Source of the DNA: CANLWN01 sp039815505
GTDB lineage: Bacteria > Bacteroidota > Bacteroidia > Flavobacteriales > Flavobacteriaceae
Reading direction: 5' to 3'
Assembly (NCBI GenBank): GCA_039815505.1
Contig: JBCBZE010000019.1
Coordinates: forward strand, 1-21,356
DNA length: 21,356 nt
A program made the position numbers and the translations under genes. The notes under the pieces were generated by a model that was given only the letters and a program-made list of their open reading frames with translations, had not been told where the DNA came from and did no database searches. This document shows positions 7,460 through 15,610 of the stretch, one piece after another. Each line of letters starts with the position of its first letter. Position 1 is the first letter of the stretch.

Positions 7460-8212
7460 CTACATCGTAAGAGTCTCGTCAGAAACACTTTTACCTCTGG
7501 GAACGGTGTGGTTTTGGACATCTATGGTACTGGAATCATACGATTTAATATGATTTTTGTTTACCACATAGGACCTATGTACCCTAACAAAGTTTGCAGG
7601 GAGCTGTAACAAGGCATCTTTAATTGTACCATAAGCGGTAATCTTGGATGTATCGGAAAGATTATAAATAACATAATTTCCCAGACCCTCCAAATATAAT
7701 ATATGATCAATATGCAACCTATGTACCCTGCGATTGGATCGTATTTCCAGCAGTTCAGATCCGGTTTTTACATTTTTTTCATGCGCTACCATCCAAAGTT
7801 GAAAAAGTTTTACCCCTACTACCAAAAGTACCGTTGTATTGATCAAAACTATGGCTCTAACCAACATGTTAATACTAAATAGTCCCTGTTCATTATTTCT
7901 CAACAACAAATTTTCATAGAATAAATGGATGAATATTCGCTGCAGGGTGCCGGCAATTAGTAGAGCGAAAATATAACCTAAAAAAAAGGGGATGTATTTT
8001 CTCTTTAACAAATACTTTGGCAATAGAAAATAAATAACAAAATATACTGCCAACATTCTCGTTGGCAACAGAACAAACTCCAAATAGAAGGAAGCTAGAT
8101 AACCTTCATCCGTTACCCAAAGGAATCCAAAAAAAATATAATACACTACCCAAAAGGCAATGTGGGTAGCAATTCTAGAATTAAATAGGTAAAAATCTTT
8201 ACTCAACTTCAT
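7460..8212 (-). CDS. Membrane-anchored LytTR-domain transcriptional regulator (second copy type)
   Basis: This is a 250-residue protein with four predicted membrane helices (about residues 14-32, 44-64, 74-90 and 114-140). A linker leads to a LytTR DNA-binding domain (about 155-245), marked by HILYLEGLGNYVIYNL and FVRVHRSYVVNKNHI. It has the same layout as the protein at 379-1113, but the sequences differ clearly outside the DNA-binding core. I start at the ATG at 8212. A GTG two codons upstream (8218) is possible. The gene is divergent from the PDZ-hydrolase at 8340, its most likely target by position, and converges end to end with gpsA. The absence of a receiver domain argues against a standard LytS/LytR phosphorelay. 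The signal and operator are unknown. Confidence 0.88.
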   Translation of the reverse strand: MKLSKDFYLFNSRIATHIAFWVVYYIFFGFLWVTDEGYLASFYLEFVLLPTRMLAVYFVIYFLLPKYLLKRKYIPFFLGYIFALLIAGTLQRIFIHLFYENLLLRNNEQGLFSINMLVRAIVLINTTVLLVVGVKLFQLWMVAHEKNVKTGSELLEIRSNRRVHRLHIDHILYLEGLGNYVIYNLSDTSKITAYGTIKDALLQLPANFVRVHRSYVVNKNHIKSYDSSTIDVQNHTVPRGKSVSDETLTM

Positions 8213-8308
8213 AGACACTAAAAAAACACATCACGGCTTAGATGCTTTTTAAATAAAAAACCCAGCAGCTTGTATAAATAAGGTTTTTGATAAATATATA
8301 CAATCTAG

Positions 8309-8327
8309 TTTTAAGGAAAACTTAAAA
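8309..8327. promoter_or_regulatory. AT-rich inverted repeat ahead of the PDZ-hydrolase start
   Basis: TTTTAAG-GAAAA-CTTAAAA is a perfect 7-bp inverted repeat with a 5-base spacer, ending 12 bases before the ATG at 8340. The purine-rich AAGGAAG, a likely ribosome-binding site, follows at about 8332-8338. It may act as an operator near the transcription start or as a leader hairpin. Confidence 0.35.
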
Positions 8328-8339
8328 TTCCAAGGAAGC

Positions 8340-9680
8340 ATGACCTATATAAAAACCTTTGTATTAAGCCTATTGTTCACCACTTTCTTTACATCTTCTA
8401 TCAACTCACAACTACTAGGACGACGAGCATCGTGGCAGGCCCAAATTTCCGGTCCATCAACGGGGCTACCAGGAGCTGTCATTAAATCGATAACGGCAAA
8501 TAGCCCCATGGAAAAAGCGGGGTTCAGAGTCGAGGACATCATAATTAAAGTAAATGATGTAATCATTGATTCCGATGAGGTCTGGACGAGTATTTCATAT
8601 GGTATTAGAGCCAATAAATCCATTAAAATTGAAGTGCTAAGAAAACAGGAACTTATAGAAAGTACGGTTCGCTTAAACGCATTGGAAAAGGAGGTACATT
8701 CGGGAATGGACACATTCTATGAAGAGGTTACCAGCAGCTATGGTCTTACCCAAAGAACTATTGTTACAAAACCAAGAAAGAAGGGAAAACAACCTGCAAT
8801 TATTTTAATAGGTGGGCTAAGTTGCTCCAGTGTTGAGACGTATCCTGGGAGAGGTGGTAATTGGGTTAAAGTAATTAGGGATTTGGTGGAACAATCGGAT
8901 ATGGTCGTAATGCGAATAGAAAAGCCAGGGGTAGGCGATAGTGATGGAAATTGTGCGGAATCCGACTTTCTTACCGATATGGCCGGCTTTATGGCTGCTG
9001 TAAAATCACTAAAATCGAAATCCTATGTTGATCCTGATAAAATCATAGTTTATGGTTCCAGCATGGGGAGTGCAATAGCACCGATATTAGCGAACCAATT
9101 TAACCTTGCCGGGATAATATCGGACGGCGTGTTCTTTAAAACTTGGTTTGAACATATGCTCGAAATAGAACGTAGAATACTTCGTTTTAAAGGAAATTCG
9201 GAGGCGGAAATCGTAGAAAAAATGAATTTGTATTATATCCCACTATACTATGGAATGCATATCCAGAAGAAGACATACGAGCAAATCGTAAATGAATATC
9301 CGGCCCTTGCTGAATTCAACTACCATGCTCCACGCCATATGTACGGACGACCTGTTGAATACTATCAGCAATTGCAGGAATATAACCTAGCAGGTGCATG
9401 GGAAAAAATTAAAGTGCCCGTAAGAATTATGCGGGGCACCAATGATTGGATCATGTCATCTTTTGATAACCAAATGATCATTGATGTCCTCGAAAGAAAT
9501 GGCCACCAAGACCATTTACTTTATGAATACCCCGGTCTGGACCATTGGAATACCATCCATAAAACCCCAAAAGATTCCTACGAGGGGAAAGAGGGGGTTT
9601 GGGAAGATAATATAAGTATGCAAATTATAAACTGGGCCCGGGAAATGGTGGGGTTAAAACCTAAACCCGTTCCAAACTAA
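8340..9680 (+). CDS. Secreted PDZ-domain alpha/beta hydrolase
   Basis: This is a 446-residue protein. A signal peptide (about residues 1-23, ending SSINSQ) sends it to the periplasm or beyond. Residues about 40-110 form a PDZ-type domain (AVIKSITANSPMEKAGFRVEDIIIKVND). From about 125 on there is an alpha/beta hydrolase with an oxyanion-side loop ILIGGLSCSSVE (155-166). The nucleophile elbow is GSSMG with Ser241, the acid is Asp369 in RGTNDW, and His402 lies in GLDHWN, so the triad is complete. Such enzymes cleave esters or peptides, and the PDZ part may bind a C-terminal peptide or place the enzyme in a complex. The substrate is not known. The gene faces the LytTR regulator divergently, and its last 20 bases overlap the end of glpD on the other strand. 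A lipid-ester role near the glp genes is only a guess. Confidence 0.87.
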   Translation: MTYIKTFVLSLLFTTFFTSSINSQLLGRRASWQAQISGPSTGLPGAVIKSITANSPMEKAGFRVEDIIIKVNDVIIDSDEVWTSISYGIRANKSIKIEVLRKQELIESTVRLNALEKEVHSGMDTFYEEVTSSYGLTQRTIVTKPRKKGKQPAIILIGGLSCSSVETYPGRGGNWVKVIRDLVEQSDMVVMRIEKPGVGDSDGNCAESDFLTDMAGFMAAVKSLKSKSYVDPDKIIVYGSSMGSAIAPILANQFNLAGIISDGVFFKTWFEHMLEIERRILRFKGNSEAEIVEKMNLYYIPLYYGMHIQKKTYEQIVNEYPALAEFNYHAPRHMYGRPVEYYQQLQEYNLAGAWEKIKVPVRIMRGTNDWIMSSFDNQMIIDVLERNGHQDHLLYEYPGLDHWNTIHKTPKDSYEGKEGVWEDNISMQIINWAREMVGLKPKPVPN

Positions 9681-11328
9681 AATCGGAATGATCTATAATT
9701 TCGGCCTGTAGTTCTTCTCTATAGGATAGCACCGTAGCATCATCCAATGTAAAGATCGTTTTGAATTCTTCCAGAACAACTTCCATTAAATCTCGCATGC
9801 TGTCGATATCAAAATACAACCTGCCAGTCCTTCGAATAAAGAAGTCCATCGGATTTTGTACCATCTCATAATCTATACCAAAATGCAACTCGGCCTTGGC
9901 CATGCGAACATAGTTTTCCTTATCCTGTAATTTGGCATAATTTTCCAAAATACGCTCTGTCTGCTTGCCATAATTGGTGACCAAGAACCATGCATCATAT
10001 TCGGTGAATCCATCGGTCTTTATTCTATCATATATCTCTTCGATGTACTTGGTAACATGTTTAAACTTTTTAAAATCACTGCCACATAGCGGAATTTTAT
10101 CGGTAACGCACTCGCTTAACTTGGTTCCATAATCTTCCTCCATTTTTTTAGCTACGCGATTCACTACGCGTTCCGCCATTTTACGATAGCCGGTAAGCTT
10201 ACCGCCAGCTATGCTGATCAATCCCGTGTCCGACGTGAAGATTTCATCTTTTCGGGAGAGTTCGGAAGCGGACTTTCCCTCTTCATGGATCAACGGACGC
10301 AATCCCGCCCATGAGGAAACAATATCCTCCATCTCTAGGTGTACCTTTGGAAACATATTGTTTACCGCAGAAATCAAATAAATAGCATCCGCCAAATCTA
10401 CCCGTACGTTATCCTTGTCCTTATTAAAATTAGTATCGGTAGTTCCTACATAGGTAACCTTACCCCTAGGAATCGCGAACATCATACGTCCATCGGGAAT
10501 ATCGAAATAAACTGAATTTTTCACAGGTAACTTCTCATAAGGAAAAACCAAATGAACCCCTTTGGTGAGGTGTAGACGTTTCCCTTTTTTAGAATTATTG
10601 ATACTGCGCAGTTCATCTACCCATGGTCCTGCGGCACTTATTACATATTTGGTTTTAATGGTAAAGTCTTTTCCTGAAATACCGTCCTTTATTTTCACCC
10701 CTGAAATTTTTTCATCGGTATAGTCAAAATCGGTCACCGCCGCATAATTCAAGGCCATAGCTCCGTGTTGAAGACCGGTCTTTATGTTCTCAATGGTCAA
10801 TCGGGCGTCATCAGTCCTATATTCTGCATAATACCCAGCACCTTTTAGTATTTTCTTCGGTAATAACGGTTCTAACTTCAAAGCCTCTTTCTTCTCCAAC
10901 ATTTTTCGCTTGTCATCACCGGTGACCTGTGCCAAAATATCGTAAACTTTTAAACCGATGGAGGTCAGCCATTTACCATAGGAACCGTTCTCTATCAAGG
11001 GCAATAACATTTTTTCGGGGAGAACGATATGGGGAGCCAGTTTATGTACGATAGCCCGTTCTGAACCTACTTCCTTTACCAGCCAAAAATCAAATTGTTT
11101 TAAGTACCGTAAACCCCCATGTATAAGTTTAGTGGATTTACTACTGGTGCCAGAAGCAAAATCACCTTTCTCGACCAATGCCACTTTCATTCCTCGCGAT
11201 GCGGCATCCAAGGCTATTCCGCCTCCCGTTATCCCGCCACCTATGACCACAAGATCAAAATCTTCCTTCCCTAGTTTTTGAACGATTTTCGTCCTATCCA
11301 AACTTGAAAATTTAATATTCTCTTTCAT
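9661..11328 (-). CDS. glpD: FAD-dependent glycerol-3-phosphate dehydrogenase
   Basis: GlpD oxidises glycerol 3-phosphate to dihydroxyacetone phosphate at the inner membrane and passes electrons to quinone. The 555-residue sequence has the FAD-binding GGGITGGG motif (30-37) and the family signature ASGTSSKSTKLIHGGLRYL (58-76). A later FAD contact, AGGKLTGYR, is at 373-381. A C-terminal helical domain (about 405-540) completes the normal domain set. The gene lies 62 bases downstream of glpK with no promoter visible in the gap, so the two are probably co-transcribed. Its 3' end overlaps the convergent PDZ-hydrolase gene by 20 bases with no terminator. Its flux opposes that of GpsA nearby. Identity is secure. 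Confidence 0.96.
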   Translation of the reverse strand: MKENIKFSSLDRTKIVQKLGKEDFDLVVIGGGITGGGIALDAASRGMKVALVEKGDFASGTSSKSTKLIHGGLRYLKQFDFWLVKEVGSERAIVHKLAPHIVLPEKMLLPLIENGSYGKWLTSIGLKVYDILAQVTGDDKRKMLEKKEALKLEPLLPKKILKGAGYYAEYRTDDARLTIENIKTGLQHGAMALNYAAVTDFDYTDEKISGVKIKDGISGKDFTIKTKYVISAAGPWVDELRSINNSKKGKRLHLTKGVHLVFPYEKLPVKNSVYFDIPDGRMMFAIPRGKVTYVGTTDTNFNKDKDNVRVDLADAIYLISAVNNMFPKVHLEMEDIVSSWAGLRPLIHEEGKSASELSRKDEIFTSDTGLISIAGGKLTGYRKMAERVVNRVAKKMEEDYGTKLSECVTDKIPLCGSDFKKFKHVTKYIEEIYDRIKTDGFTEYDAWFLVTNYGKQTERILENYAKLQDKENYVRMAKAELHFGIDYEMVQNPMDFFIRRTGRLYFDIDSMRDLMEVVLEEFKTIFTLDDATVLSYREELQAEIIDHSDFSLERV

Positions 11329-11390
11329 TATCTATGTTTAGCAATTTTTATTTCTTTGTTTTTTTGTGCAGACGGTAAAGCTCAATTTAT

Positions 11391-12881
11391 TTATTGGACA
11401 TCTTCCCAATTTTTTGTCCGCTCCACCGCTTTCTGCCAAGTGGCATATAATTTTTCTCTTTTCACTACTTCAAAGGTAGGCGTAAACACCCGTTCAATAG
11501 GCCTGTTTTTACTGATATCTTCCTGTGTCCATAAACCAACGGTAATGCCTGCCAAGAAAGCCGCACCCATGGCCGTAGACTCAATAACCTCTGGACGATG
11601 TACTTCGGTATCTAAAATATCTGCCTGAAATTGCATCAAATAGTTATTGGCGCATGCACCGCCATCTACCCGTAAGTTTTTTAACGCTACGCCCGAGTCG
11701 CGTTCCATGGCCTTAAGAATATCCTTGGTTTGATAGGCCAAGGACTCCAAGGTAGCCTTGGCTAAATGAGCCTTTCCGGTATCACGTGTGAGTCCAAAAA
11801 TGGCCCCTCGGGCATACATGTCCCAATAAGGGGCACCCAAACCGGCAAAGGCAGGAACTACGTACACCGAATTTTCTCCAACTACGGAATTTGCCAAGGC
11901 ATCCGTTTCCTTGGCATCCTTAATTAATTCCAATCCGTCTCTAAGCCACTGTATGGCGGCCCCCGCTATAAAAATACTACCTTCAAGCGCATAATTTATC
12001 TCTCCATCAAGTCCATATGCAATCGTTGTCAATAATCCGTTTTCCGAAAATTGAGGTTCGGAACCTGTATTCATTAACATAAAGCAACCTGTTCCGTAGG
12101 TATTTTTCGCTGTTCCTTTTTCAAAACAGGCCTGACCAAAAAGTGCCGCTTGTTGATCACCGGCAATTCCGGTGATAGGTATAGAGACCCCGTCAAGCAT
12201 ATAGTCCCCAAAGTGATATCCAGATGGTTTTACTTGGGGTAACATGCTTTCAGGAATGCCCAACTCTTGCAATAGTTTAGTATCCCAATCTAGCTTTGAT
12301 ATATCGAATATCAAGGTTCTTGAAGCATTGGTATAATCGGTTACGTGCGATTTACCTTCTGTCATATTCCAAATTAACCAGGTATCTACCGTACCAAAAA
12401 GTAAATCCCCCTTTTTGGCTTTTTCCTTTGCTCCTTCTACATGGTCCAAAATCCATTTGATTTTTGTGCCTGAAAAGTAGGAGTCTATGACCAACCCAGT
12501 TGTTTTTCTCACATAATCGGTTAGACCATTTTTTTTGAGGTCTTCACAAATGTCGGCGGTACGCTTATCTTGCCAAACAATGGCATTATAAACAGGTTTG
12601 CCCGTGTTCTTATCCCATACCAAAGCCGTTTCTCGCTGGTTGGTGATACCAATGCCTTTAATTTCCTTAATAGCTACACGCTCGTTTTCAAGAAGCTTTC
12701 GCAAAACGTTCATTTGGGATTGCACAATCTCCATGGGATTATGTTCTACCCATCCTGGTTTGGGAAATATCTGAGGGAATTCCTCTTGTTGCATTCCAAC
12801 AATAGTTCCCTGCTTATCAATAAGAAGTGCTCGGGAACTTGTGGTGCCCTGATCTAAAGCGATAATATATGATTGTTGCAT
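11391..12881 (-). CDS. glpK: Glycerol kinase
   Basis: GlpK phosphorylates glycerol with ATP to glycerol 3-phosphate in the cytoplasm. The 496 residues match the usual length for FGGY kinases. Key motifs are the phosphate loop DQGTTSSR (10-17), TNQRET (80-85), WQDKRT (103-108), GIAGDQQAALFGQ (238-250) and FAGLGAPYWD (345-354). His223 in GYHFGDY lies where Firmicutes glycerol kinases carry the phosphorylated activating His, but the following loop here is about five residues longer, so I do not assume that control. The gene is the first of a glpK-glpD operon. It has its own well-formed promoter just downstream of pbpC. No glycerol facilitator gene is in the window. Confidence 0.97.
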   Translation of the reverse strand: MQQSYIIALDQGTTSSRALLIDKQGTIVGMQQEEFPQIFPKPGWVEHNPMEIVQSQMNVLRKLLENERVAIKEIKGIGITNQRETALVWDKNTGKPVYNAIVWQDKRTADICEDLKKNGLTDYVRKTTGLVIDSYFSGTKIKWILDHVEGAKEKAKKGDLLFGTVDTWLIWNMTEGKSHVTDYTNASRTLIFDISKLDWDTKLLQELGIPESMLPQVKPSGYHFGDYMLDGVSIPITGIAGDQQAALFGQACFEKGTAKNTYGTGCFMLMNTGSEPQFSENGLLTTIAYGLDGEINYALEGSIFIAGAAIQWLRDGLELIKDAKETDALANSVVGENSVYVVPAFAGLGAPYWDMYARGAIFGLTRDTGKAHLAKATLESLAYQTKDILKAMERDSGVALKNLRVDGGACANNYLMQFQADILDTEVHRPEVIESTAMGAAFLAGITVGLWTQEDISKNRPIERVFTPTFEVVKREKLYATWQKAVERTKNWEDVQ

Positions 12882-12901
12882 AAAAAAGCCGATAAGAACC
12901 T

Positions 12902-12932
12902 CAAAGATAAACGTTTATATCCCTATTTCAAA
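12902..12932 (-). promoter_or_regulatory. Bacteroidota-type promoter for glpK-glpD
   Basis: Read on the minus strand, TTTG (12929-12932) is followed by 19 bases and TATCTTTG (12902-12909). This matches both halves of the TTTG-N19-TAnnTTTG promoter of this phylum at the standard spacing. It lies wholly in the 60-base gap between the pbpC stop and the glpK ATG, giving a leader of roughly 15 bases. Glycerol genes can therefore be transcribed independently of the pbpC operon. Confidence 0.72.
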
Positions 12933-12941
12933 AGTTAGGAT

Positions 12942-15317
12942 TTACTCTATCGTTATCGTAATAGTAGTTTCGGTACCCAGGGTGTCCACAACGGTAATTT
13001 TATGTTTTCCAACAGAAGGGGTTATCCCAATTTCATGAAAATTTTTGGTCTGCTGAAGGAAGGTATCATCCAGATACCAAAAAACGATCGCCCCAGGTGT
13101 GGCGTGTATTAATTTTAATATCAGTTCATTTTTATCCCCTTCAAAATTCTTGGTCAACGTAATTCGGCTTCCATCCTTTGGGTATACAAACTCCATAAGT
13201 GGCATATCTGTACTTTTACAATTTGACCGATAGGGAGGAAGAGGCCTATAGGTGGGATGTATCTTTTTATAATAAAATTCCATGAGCGGAGGCAAAACAA
13301 ACCAAGTTAGTCTGTTCATATCGGCAAGATTTTCACATGAAGAATTTACCCTGAATTGGGTTTCATCATCCAAATGTATGATCTGATGGTAACCGCAAGC
13401 TCGTATGGAGTTTTGCTTGTTAGGAATACTTATTGTTTTCTTTGGACATATGTCCCTGGCCAAAAAACCGCTTTGTACACAAACCTCCACTTCTTTAAAT
13501 TCATCATAGGGTTTCAAAAACCAATTAGCTCGTGGTAAAACATCGAATACATCGAACAGAATAGGAGCTGCGCTACCCACACCGGAAACATTGGGCCTTC
13601 CTTCCCCATCGGCATTCCCCACCCAAACACCGACAACATGTTTTTTGGTGATCCCGATAGCCCAAGCATCCTTGTTTCCAAAACTAGTTCCCGTTTTCCA
13701 CGCAATTTCCTTGGAGGAATCATAAAACTCCCATGATTCGTTTCCCTCCGGACGATTCACTTCCTTCATAGCTTCAAAAGTCAAATAAATACTTCCGGCA
13801 TCAAATTGGGTTTTTTGTGTAGAGACCGATCCAAAGTTTACATCTTGGCCTTTTCTATATATAGGTTCTGCGAATTCCTTTGAATAATACTCGCTAGAAC
13901 TATTATTATAATGATTAATGGTTCCTGCCATTGCCGCATAGGTCTTGCACAAATCCCATAGGTTACTCTCGGCACCACCAAGAATAAGGGTGAGACCATA
14001 GTGGTCGGCCGATTTATTAATCCCTTTAAGTTTAAAAAAATCCAATTGGTCTCTAAACTTCTTGAGTCCATAGGACTGTAACAAACGAACTGCGGGAATG
14101 TTCAATGATCGCGCCAGTGCTTTCTTTGCAGGTACCGCCCCACTATAATCCTCATTAAAATTTTCAGGGGTATAGCCCGCTATTTGAGTAGGCACATCTG
14201 CCACCAACATATCCGGTAGTAACTCACCCGCATCTAACATGGCGGCATACAGTAACGGTTTTATTAAGCTGCCCGTGCTGCGATAGGCATGTACCATATC
14301 CACATCTTTCTGATGTTCCTCGTCGGTCGGGGTATTGCCGACATAGGACAATATCCCACGGGTATCAACATCCATAATGAGAACAGCGGCATTATGTACC
14401 TGATTTTGTTTTAGGCCGTTGTAATATTTACGTACAATGGCATTAACATTTATTTGCAGGTTTTTGTCTACGGTAGTCGATATACGTTTGCCTTTATTTC
14501 TTTTTGAGACGTACGCTGTTAAATGTGGGGCTATTTTGGGCAAAGGAAATGGTTTTTGAGGCAACTCCTCCAATAAGGCCAATTGATACGTGGTACTATC
14601 CAATATATCATTGCTTAGCAGCTTTGCCAGTAATCTGTTCCTTTTAGCCAACAGTCTTTCCTTGTTTTTCCCGGGATAGATTAAACTTGGGGCATTGGGT
14701 AGTACGGCCAAAGTAGCCGCCTCCGCCCAAGATAATTGATGGGGTCCGATTCCAAAATAGCGCCAAGCGGCAACATCCAATCCAACCACATTACCTCCAT
14801 AGGGGGCATTGCTGGCATACATGTTCAGGATTTCTTTTTTGGAATACCCTATTTCCAACCTTGTTGCTAAAATCAGTTCAATTCCTTTTTCAAAATAGGT
14901 ACGCTTTTTTTGGTTTCTGGACAGTCGTATTACTTGTTGCGAAATTGTACTACCTCCCCTTATTATTCTTCCGGCGGCTATATTGGTTCTCAGGGCTCTA
15001 GCCATAGAGACCGGATTAAATCCAGGGTGTTTATAAAAATGGGCATCCTCAAATTGCAATACACAAACCTCAAATCTGTAGGGTATGCTATCCATTGCCG
15101 GGAACCGCCACTGACCATCATCGGCAATCCTTGCCCCCAAAAGTAGACCTTGTCTGCTCTCAACGACAGTTGCGGTAGGGGCATTAAAAAGCTGTTGGGG
15201 GAGACAAAAATAATAGGCGATCACCAGGCTTAAAAAAACAAGTAGTTTTTTAGGGTGCTTTTTTACGAACAAAACAATCTTTTCCACTACTAAGAAGAAT
15301 CTACTTTGTAAACTCAT
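12942..15317 (-). CDS. pbpC: Penicillin-binding protein 1C (bifunctional glycosyltransferase/transpeptidase-type)
   Basis: This 791-residue envelope protein is anchored by one N-terminal membrane helix (about residues 22-38). The GT51 glycosyltransferase domain (about 60-235) shows FEDAHFYKHPG with catalytic Glu90, GGSTISQQVIRL (121-132) and NMYASNAPYGGNVVGLDVAA. The transpeptidase domain (about 300-590) has SLIK with Ser350/Lys353, SLN (404-406) and KTG (541-543). A C-terminal beta domain typical of PBP1C (about 705-791) closes it. PBP1C polymerises glycan strands and, in other bacteria, is genetically paired with alpha-2-macroglobulin. That partner is encoded upstream on the same strand but after three other genes. 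The start overlaps the preceding ABM gene by 17 bases, indicating one operon. Identity is strong. Confidence 0.95.
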   Translation of the reverse strand: MSLQSRFFLVVEKIVLFVKKHPKKLLVFLSLVIAYYFCLPQQLFNAPTATVVESRQGLLLGARIADDGQWRFPAMDSIPYRFEVCVLQFEDAHFYKHPGFNPVSMARALRTNIAAGRIIRGGSTISQQVIRLSRNQKKRTYFEKGIELILATRLEIGYSKKEILNMYASNAPYGGNVVGLDVAAWRYFGIGPHQLSWAEAATLAVLPNAPSLIYPGKNKERLLAKRNRLLAKLLSNDILDSTTYQLALLEELPQKPFPLPKIAPHLTAYVSKRNKGKRISTTVDKNLQINVNAIVRKYYNGLKQNQVHNAAVLIMDVDTRGILSYVGNTPTDEEHQKDVDMVHAYRSTGSLIKPLLYAAMLDAGELLPDMLVADVPTQIAGYTPENFNEDYSGAVPAKKALARSLNIPAVRLLQSYGLKKFRDQLDFFKLKGINKSADHYGLTLILGGAESNLWDLCKTYAAMAGTINHYNNSSSEYYSKEFAEPIYRKGQDVNFGSVSTQKTQFDAGSIYLTFEAMKEVNRPEGNESWEFYDSSKEIAWKTGTSFGNKDAWAIGITKKHVVGVWVGNADGEGRPNVSGVGSAAPILFDVFDVLPRANWFLKPYDEFKEVEVCVQSGFLARDICPKKTISIPNKQNSIRACGYHQIIHLDDETQFRVNSSCENLADMNRLTWFVLPPLMEFYYKKIHPTYRPLPPYRSNCKSTDMPLMEFVYPKDGSRITLTKNFEGDKNELILKLIHATPGAIVFWYLDDTFLQQTKNFHEIGITPSVGKHKITVVDTLGTETTITITIE

Positions 15318-15609
15318 ACTCCCGTTCTACAACACATATTCTCACTTTATACCAAGAGTACCAATCCCGAATCCCTTTTTGCTGTGCGAACAAATGATCC
15401 GTATGTGCTTTCCATTGGGCAATAGCTTCCAGACTTTCCCAATAACTGATGGTAAGGCCTATGGTTTCCCTAGCGCTTTCAAAATCAAGATACCCAGGTT
15501 GTTTTTTTGCCAAATCCTCCATTTGTTTGGCCATTTGCGCATAGCCGTGATCACCATCTGTTCTGGTCGAGGTGAAAATGACCGCATAGTATGGTTTCTT
15601 GACATCCAT
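15301..15609 (-). CDS. ABM-fold (antibiotic biosynthesis monooxygenase-like) protein
   Basis: This 102-residue protein shows the short ferredoxin-like ABM pattern. A first strand YYAVIFTSTR is followed by a helix GYAQMAKQMEDLAKKQPGYLDFESAR. Then come strand LTISYWESLEAIAQWKAHTDH and the helix-strand end GIRDWYSWYKVRI. Proteins of this group include heme-degrading and quinol-oxidising monooxygenases as well as uncharacterised stress proteins, and no decisive active-site residue can be named here. I start at the ATG at 15609, one base after the upstream gene's stop codon. A TTG at 15618 would overlap it. The end overlaps pbpC by 17 bases, so translation is probably coupled on both sides. It may detoxify or respond to oxidants in an envelope-related operon, but this is inference. 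Confidence 0.82.
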   Translation of the reverse strand: MDVKKPYYAVIFTSTRTDGDHGYAQMAKQMEDLAKKQPGYLDFESARETIGLTISYWESLEAIAQWKAHTDHLFAQQKGIRDWYSWYKVRICVVEREYEFTK

Positions 15610-15610
15610 A

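Noticed and set aside
8345..8713. Minus-strand reading frame of 122 codons inside the PDZ-hydrolase gene
   Set aside because: It lies opposite the signal peptide and PDZ region of a clear gene and has no recognisable protein features.
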